Shown piece after piece: positions 59,885 through 64,000 of a stretch of DNA of 64,000 bases. The stretch covers positions 1 to 64,000 of the forward strand of contig NZ_CALGWU010000041.1 of NCBI RefSeq assembly GCF_937936315.1. Reading direction: 5' to 3'. The translations under genes were made by a program, and so were the position numbers. Origin of the DNA: an uncultured Capnocytophaga sp. GTDB lineage: Bacteria; Bacteroidota; Bacteroidia; Flavobacteriales; Flavobacteriaceae. Each line of letters starts with the position of its first letter. Within the stretch, counting starts at the first letter, position 1. The notes beneath the pieces are model-generated. The model did not search any database. It was not told the origin of the DNA and worked only from the letters and a program-made list of their open reading frames with translations.

Positions 59885-60673
59885 ATGAAACGTTTTTTAA
59901 TTACCGCTATGCTTTTAAGTATTTCGGCATTTAGCTATAGCCAAATAGCCGTAGGGGTGAAAGTTGCTAATCCGTTTGTAGCAGTTAATGTAATGAAACA
60001 TCAAATTGCAAATACACCTAAGGGGATTAGAAACGGAGGAGGTATTTTTGGTGAGTTTTATATAGGGGCTTTTAATATAGGAGCTTTTATGCGAATACCT
60101 CTAAAAACACATTGGGCACTACAAACCGAAGTGTTGTTCAAGCGTGAAGGGGTTTGGTTTTTTCATCAAGAGGAAACAATAGAAGAACTTCTCTCTGATC
60201 GCGGAGTATATAAATTTTGGTATGCTGAGGTTCCTATCCTGTTACAATGGGAGGGAAAACGCACCGTAAGAGGGTTTGCTCAATTAGGAGTGTCCCCTAA
60301 ATTCTTAACTTCAGCAAAGTACTCTGCAGTTTTAGAAAAAGGCGACCATAATGTTACGAGCTCTTTTAATAGGGTTGTTCTCAATTTAAATGTTGGGGGA
60401 GGTGTTTTATGGAACAGAAGAGATTGGATTTTTACTGCTGATGGAAGACTCGCTACCAACCTTACACCACTTACCTCTAAAAAGAATACCCCTGATATTG
60501 ATTTCAGTAAGGCACAAAGCTATTATTTTGCGTTTTCTTTAGGAGCAGGTTACAAACCTTTTAAAAAGAAAGTATTGCCTTTAGAAAAGGCTATTCCTCA
60601 GGAAGAGCTCCCAACAATTACTAATAACAGTATTCCTGCTGAGGTGAATACATCACAAGAACAAGAATTTTAG
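59885..60673 (+). CDS. Outer-membrane beta-barrel protein, copy 3 of 4
   Basis: The 262-residue protein has a Sec signal (MKRFLITAMLLSISAFSYSQ) and the family strands HWALQTEVLFKREG, KFWYAEVPILLQWEGKRTV, RGFAQLGVSPKFLT and FSLGAGYKPFKKK. It carries an insertion near residues 40-60 (RNGGGIFGEFYIGAFNIGAF) not seen in the others, probably an extracellular loop. The C-terminal tail is acidic and low in complexity. Confidence 0.85.
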   Translation: MKRFLITAMLLSISAFSYSQIAVGVKVANPFVAVNVMKHQIANTPKGIRNGGGIFGEFYIGAFNIGAFMRIPLKTHWALQTEVLFKREGVWFFHQEETIEELLSDRGVYKFWYAEVPILLQWEGKRTVRGFAQLGVSPKFLTSAKYSAVLEKGDHNVTSSFNRVVLNLNVGGGVLWNRRDWIFTADGRLATNLTPLTSKKNTPDIDFSKAQSYYFAFSLGAGYKPFKKKVLPLEKAIPQEELPTITNNSIPAEVNTSQEQEF

Positions 60674-60692
60674 TTTTTTAACTCAATATATT

Positions 60693-61490
60693 ATGAAACG
60701 TTTTTTAATCATCATCATTTTTTTGAGTGTTACTACATTTAGCTTTGCGCAAACTGCGATAGGAGTGAAAATCAATAGCCCTGCAAGTACTTTTACGATT
60801 ATTACACCCATACAATCGATGGAGGGGTATAATGTGGAGTATTTTGGAAAGACAGGCGTAGTGAACTCTGGGTTATTCTTGCGAATGCCTATCAAAACTC
60901 ACTATGCTTCACAAATAGAATTGATGTACAAGCGCGAGGCAATTCCGTATCGCCCTGAAGGCTCTGATTTAAAATTGCAAGACCGCCGTCATATTCGTTT
61001 TGATTACTTAGAAATGCCTTTCTTATTGCAATTTGAGGGCAAGAAATGGTTTAGAGGCTTTGGACAAATAGGATTAGCTCCTAAAGTTTTGCTTTTGGCA
61101 TCGTATTCTGAAAAACAGAACAGTGAGAAGTTCAATATGACACAATATTTCAATAAAATATTGTTTACTTTTCACGTAGGTGGAGGAGTGATGTGGGAGA
61201 TTCCTAAATGGATATTCACCGCTGATGCTCGTTTTTCTATGAACCTCACCCCTATCACCGATCAAGAACACGTTCCTCATCTCTATTTTAAAGATGCTAA
61301 AAGTTACTACTTCGCTATTTCTATAGGCGCAGGTTTAAAACTTCCTAAAAACAAAAATGAAGAACCAGCTATTCAAGAGCCAGCATATCCTTCATATGAA
61401 GAGCCCGTATACCAAGAAGTGAAAGAAGAGCCTATACCTCAAGAAGCGAAAGAAGAGGCTGCTCCTCAAGAAGTAAAAGAGGCAGAATAA
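60693..61490 (+). CDS. Outer-membrane beta-barrel protein, copy 4 of 4, with repeat tail
   Basis: The 265-residue protein has the family signal (MKRFLIIIIFLSVTTFSFAQ) and strands (HYASQIELMYKREA, IRFDYLEMPFLLQFEGKKWF, RGFGQIGLAPKVLL). After the last strand comes an acidic tail of three 9-residue repeats of the form E-x2-x-Q-E-(V/A)-K-E (EPVYQEVKE, EPIPQEAKE, EAAPQEVKE), encoded by three 27-base units. The tail would lie in the periplasm and may vary in length by repeat slippage. Confidence 0.85.
   Translation: MKRFLIIIIFLSVTTFSFAQTAIGVKINSPASTFTIITPIQSMEGYNVEYFGKTGVVNSGLFLRMPIKTHYASQIELMYKREAIPYRPEGSDLKLQDRRHIRFDYLEMPFLLQFEGKKWFRGFGQIGLAPKVLLLASYSEKQNSEKFNMTQYFNKILFTFHVGGGVMWEIPKWIFTADARFSMNLTPITDQEHVPHLYFKDAKSYYFAISIGAGLKLPKNKNEEPAIQEPAYPSYEEPVYQEVKEEPIPQEAKEEAAPQEVKEAE
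61401..61481 (+). repeat. Three 27-base coding repeats at the end of beta-barrel copy 4
   Basis: Units 61401-61427, 61428-61454 and 61455-61481 each encode nine residues and keep the CAAGAAGYRAAAGAR core. Copy number may vary among strains. Confidence 0.75.
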
Positions 61491-61496
61491 CGCTTA

Positions 61497-62216
61497 TTAT
61501 CTTCCTAAAATCAGGATTTCATCATCATCTAAAAGGGTATCATTGCGGAAGCGCAGAAGAATTTGCGCAACCGTAATGGTATCTTTTTCGCAATAAGTAG
61601 CTATACGGTCGATATCACCTTCGTTGTAGAAGACATTGCGCACTTCACTGCCATCAATATCGTCTTTAGGGGAAGGAATGCCCAAAATATGAGCTAAGAG
61701 TTTCAGTGAAGTATAGTGTTTGTAATCGCCGAACTTCCACATTTCCATCGTATCAAGATGAGGAATTTCCCAAGGTTTTTTGCCAAAGAGCTGTAGCTTT
61801 TGCGGAATTTCTATCCCATTGATAATCATACGGCGGGAGATATATGGAAAATCAAATTCCTTGCCGTTATGGGCGCAAAACAATTTATTAGGGCGTGAAA
61901 AATGTTCGTTTACTAATCTGCCGAAATCTTCTAACAATTCTTTTTCTTCACCTGTGAACGAGGTAACTCTAAAGGTGCGTTGTTGATGTCTGAATGAAAA
62001 ATACCCTACTGATATGCACACGATTTTCCCAAACTCAGCCCAAATACCTGCGCGGTCGTAGAATTCTTCGGCAGAGAACTCTTCCTTGCGTTGGTAACGC
62101 GTTTTTTCTTCCCAAAGCATTTGAGCTTCAGCCGACAATTCGCTGTACTGCTGGTGTAACGGTACAGTTTCTATATCCAAAAAAAGTATGTCGTCTAAAT
62201 TGAGTTTGTGGAGCAT
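61497..62216 (-). CDS. 3'-5' exonuclease, DnaQ/PolB-like fold
   Basis: The 239-residue protein has exonuclease motifs I (ILFLDIETVPL, D-x-E), II (FCAHNGKEFDFPYI, with N and D) and III (YCEKDTITVAQ, the C-x3-D form). This is the stand-alone PolB-proofreading-like domain. It degrades single-stranded DNA or RNA ends; exact role unknown. Its start overlaps the trmB stop by one base (TAATG). Confidence 0.88.
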   Translation of the reverse strand: MLHKLNLDDILFLDIETVPLHQQYSELSAEAQMLWEEKTRYQRKEEFSAEEFYDRAGIWAEFGKIVCISVGYFSFRHQQRTFRVTSFTGEEKELLEDFGRLVNEHFSRPNKLFCAHNGKEFDFPYISRRMIINGIEIPQKLQLFGKKPWEIPHLDTMEMWKFGDYKHYTSLKLLAHILGIPSPKDDIDGSEVRNVFYNEGDIDRIATYCEKDTITVAQILLRFRNDTLLDDDEILILGR

Positions 62217-62896
62217 TACTGTTTTTTTATCTGAAAACGAATATAGGTAATGGGTTTGCCTTGTTCTAAATAGAACTGTTCGTAGAAGGTTTTAATTTCG
62301 GTTACTTCTGGGGGTACGCCATCACTATTGTAGATATTGTGATTCGCATAAAGCACTTTATGCCCTGCTCCGTGTAACAATCCCAAGGTATAACCGTGCA
62401 TAAACTCACTATCGGTTTTGAGGTGCACATAGCCATCAGGGGCAAGGATATGCTCGTAACGCGCGAGAAAATCGGCGTTTGTGAGGCGGTGTTTAGTGCG
62501 TTTGTATTTTATTTGCGGATCGGGGAAAGTAATCCATATCTCACTCACTTCGCCTGAAGCAAAACATTTTTCAATGAGCTCTATTTGAGTGCGTAGGAAA
62601 GCTACATTGGCAATATTTTCTTCTATAGCGGTTTTGGCACCTCGCCAAAAGCGCGCGCCTTTGATGTCTATCCCTATGAAATTCTTCTCGGGATGGCGTT
62701 TGGCTAACCCTACTGAATACTCGCCTTTGCCACAGCCCAATTCTAAAACTATAGGGTGATTGTTCTTGAAATAGAGTTCATTCCAACGTCCTTTATAAGC
62801 AAAAGCATCGGTGAGAACTTCCTCACGTGAAGGCTGAATTACATTGGCAAAAGTTTTATTTTCTTCGAATCGTTTGAGTTTGTTTTTGCTTCCCAT
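62216..62896 (-). CDS. trmB: tRNA (guanine-N7)-methyltransferase
   Basis: The 226-residue SAM enzyme has VLELGCGKGEYSVGLA for cofactor binding, NFIGIDIKGARFWRGAKTA, and WITFPDPQIKYKRTKHRL, the TrmB hallmark. It makes m7G46 in tRNA. Length is normal. It precedes the exonuclease and follows the CDF transporter by 43 bases. Confidence 0.94.
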   Translation of the reverse strand: MGSKNKLKRFEENKTFANVIQPSREEVLTDAFAYKGRWNELYFKNNHPIVLELGCGKGEYSVGLAKRHPEKNFIGIDIKGARFWRGAKTAIEENIANVAFLRTQIELIEKCFASGEVSEIWITFPDPQIKYKRTKHRLTNADFLARYEHILAPDGYVHLKTDSEFMHGYTLGLLHGAGHKVLYANHNIYNSDGVPPEVTEIKTFYEQFYLEQGKPITYIRFQIKKQ

Positions 62897-62939
62897 AGTA
62901 AGTGAATAGTGTTAGGGCGGCAAAGATAGCAATATTTTT

Positions 62940-63881
62940 TTAATTACAATTTTCTTCTTTGCAATGGCAATTCTCGGTATCTATTTCAAAGGTGCTGTGG
63001 GTAATACCTTCGTGAGAAAGGGTGTGTTTCAGTTCGGCTTTGATGGTCATAAATTCTTTTAGCGTAATGCATTCTTTGAGTACCAAATGGGCTGTTAAGG
63101 CATTTTGCGCACTGCTGAGCGCCCATATATGCAGGTGATGCACACTTTCTACCATAGGGTGTTGTTCTATCAGTTGTTGAATATGAGCTTGGTTTATATT
63201 CTGAGGTACGCCGTCTAAAATGAGTTTTACACTTTCTTTTAAGAGCCCCCAAGTAGAGAAGAGAATCACGATTCCCACGATAAAACTACTGATAGGATCG
63301 GCGATATACCAGCCTGTGAAGTACATAATTGCTCCTGAGACAATCACTCCTACCGACACTAAAGCATCGAGTAGCAGGTGCAGAAAAGCCCCTTTGATAT
63401 TGATATCGGTTTGCTGACCTTTATAGAAGAGAAAAGCTGACACCCCATTGATAATCACCCCTATGAAAGCTGTAATCATAATAGCAGTTCCTGCCATTTC
63501 GGGTGGATTGGAGAGACGTTCAAAGGCTTCAATAAAGATTTTTATCACAATGTATATCAGCAATACCGCATTGATAAGTGAGGCAAGGATAGAAGCCTTT
63601 TTGTAGCCATAAGTATATAACTGGGTAGCAGCACGGTGAGTGAGCTTCAGCCCGATGAGAGAAATCACCAAACTGGCGACATCGCTCAAATTATGACTTG
63701 CATCGGAAATAAGCGCCAGTGAATCAACTCTAAAACCTACTATAAATTCGATAAGGGTATAGAGCAAATTCAAGCCAATACCTATATAGAAGGCGCGATT
63801 CAGCGCACTTAAATCGGTTACGGTGTGATGATGATGGTGGTGATCGTGATGATCGTGATCGTGGTTGTGTGAATGTTCCAT
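62940..63881 (-). CDS. Cation diffusion facilitator (zinc efflux)
   Basis: ATG 63881 (MEHSHNHDHDHH) gives 313 residues; a TTG at 63932 is the promoter. The His/Asp-rich start (residues 3-19) likely buffers zinc. Six helices carry the metal-site motifs, with DASHNLSDVASLV in helix II and a second H-x3-D in FLHLLLDALVSVG in helix V. The C-terminal domain ends with TENCHCKEENC, a further metal-binding stretch. It exports zinc or cobalt by proton antiport. Confidence 0.93.
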   Translation of the reverse strand: MEHSHNHDHDHHDHHHHHHTVTDLSALNRAFYIGIGLNLLYTLIEFIVGFRVDSLALISDASHNLSDVASLVISLIGLKLTHRAATQLYTYGYKKASILASLINAVLLIYIVIKIFIEAFERLSNPPEMAGTAIMITAFIGVIINGVSAFLFYKGQQTDINIKGAFLHLLLDALVSVGVIVSGAIMYFTGWYIADPISSFIVGIVILFSTWGLLKESVKLILDGVPQNINQAHIQQLIEQHPMVESVHHLHIWALSSAQNALTAHLVLKECITLKEFMTIKAELKHTLSHEGITHSTFEIDTENCHCKEENCN

Positions 63882-63895
63882 AATAGTAATTTTAG

Positions 63896-63937
63896 GTAAT
63901 AGATAAGAGATAAGAGGTAAGAATTGGGGCAAAGTTA
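63896..63937 (-). promoter_or_regulatory. -7 element and GATAAGA repeats upstream of the CDF gene
   Basis: Minus-strand TAACTTTG (63937-63930) lies 48 bases upstream of the ATG. Three GATAAGA/GGTAAGA repeats (63896-63922) form most of the leader. Confidence 0.55.
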
Positions 63938-64000
63938 CAAAATTATTTAGAAATAATCTCTGTTTAGAGGTGTTTTTTCATAGCCTAACCTCCGCTGGAG

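Overview
The window looks like the chromosome of a low-G+C member of the Flavobacteriia (Bacteroidetes), most probably Capnocytophaga or a close relative. This rests on gene content and signals, not on a marker gene. Supporting points are a SusC/SusD pair, a PorP/SprF-type protein, a 6S RNA of the flavobacterial kind between zapA and rny, a two-gene TIGR03915/TIGR03916 repair pair, very few Shine-Dalgarno sequences, and many promoters of the Bacteroidetes form TTG-N19/20-TAnnTTTG. No rRNA, CRISPR array, transposase or integrase is visible.

Layout. 1-1626: end of an NTF2-like protein and three small proteins that resemble polymorphic-toxin immunity proteins. 1648-3973: two overlapping ABC-2 permeases. 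4038-8363 (-): coiled-coil protein, zapA, 6S RNA, rny, a small MscS channel and a DASS anion transporter. 8534-13150 (-): SusC/SusD. 13328-18640 (+): nitroreductase, rlmN, rseP, a secreted protein, a RelE/ParE toxin-antitoxin pair and a GT2-DUF2062 glycosyltransferase. 18641-23969: an accessory region with orphan immunity-like genes separated by apparent relics of toxin C-termini, followed by a run of eight tiny membrane proteins (38-66 residues), two of them sitting behind near-identical promoters. 24199-27489 (+): rnz, msrAB and a glycerophosphodiesterase. 27486-31908 (-): one tight six-gene operon (70-residue protein, RfbD-like reductase, di-haem peroxidase, HAD protein, phosphoribosyltransferase, TIGR03915). 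32225-39174 (+): nrdB, ribD, rbfA, an inserted DUF1493/YD pair with a Fic gene fragment, an FtsX/LolE-type permease, an acyltransferase and the TIGR03916 radical SAM protein.

39216-46917 (-): a secreted protein, pyruvate oxidase, then the most interesting locus (41650-44563). There a 96-residue, glycine-rich, secreted peptide precursor is followed by a strong hairpin, an M48 protease, a SpoIIM/DUF95 membrane protein and a five-helix membrane protein, with a divergent XRE regulator. This has the composition of a peptide-antibiotic or toxic-peptide locus. Next come a DUF6909/AMP-nucleosidase-like protein and recX. 47020-48884 (-): roadblock protein, tRNA-Cys, folB, PorP/SprF. 49349-58374: DUF3829 lipoprotein, membrane protein, nitroreductase (-), GH92 mannosidase, WG-repeat protein, a PepSY-flavodoxin reductase and a CBS protein. 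58415-61490: four tandem paralogous outer-membrane beta-barrels. 61497-63881 (-): 3'-5' exonuclease, trmB and a zinc CDF transporter.

Housekeeping genes (rny, zapA, rlmN, rseP, nrdB, ribD, rbfA, recX, folB, trmB) are intact and in short operons. Novelty is concentrated in small secreted or membrane proteins, immunity-like genes and intergenic repeats placed between them. Start codons were often chosen from promoter positions, because the TTTG of the -7 motif repeatedly creates a false upstream TTG start.
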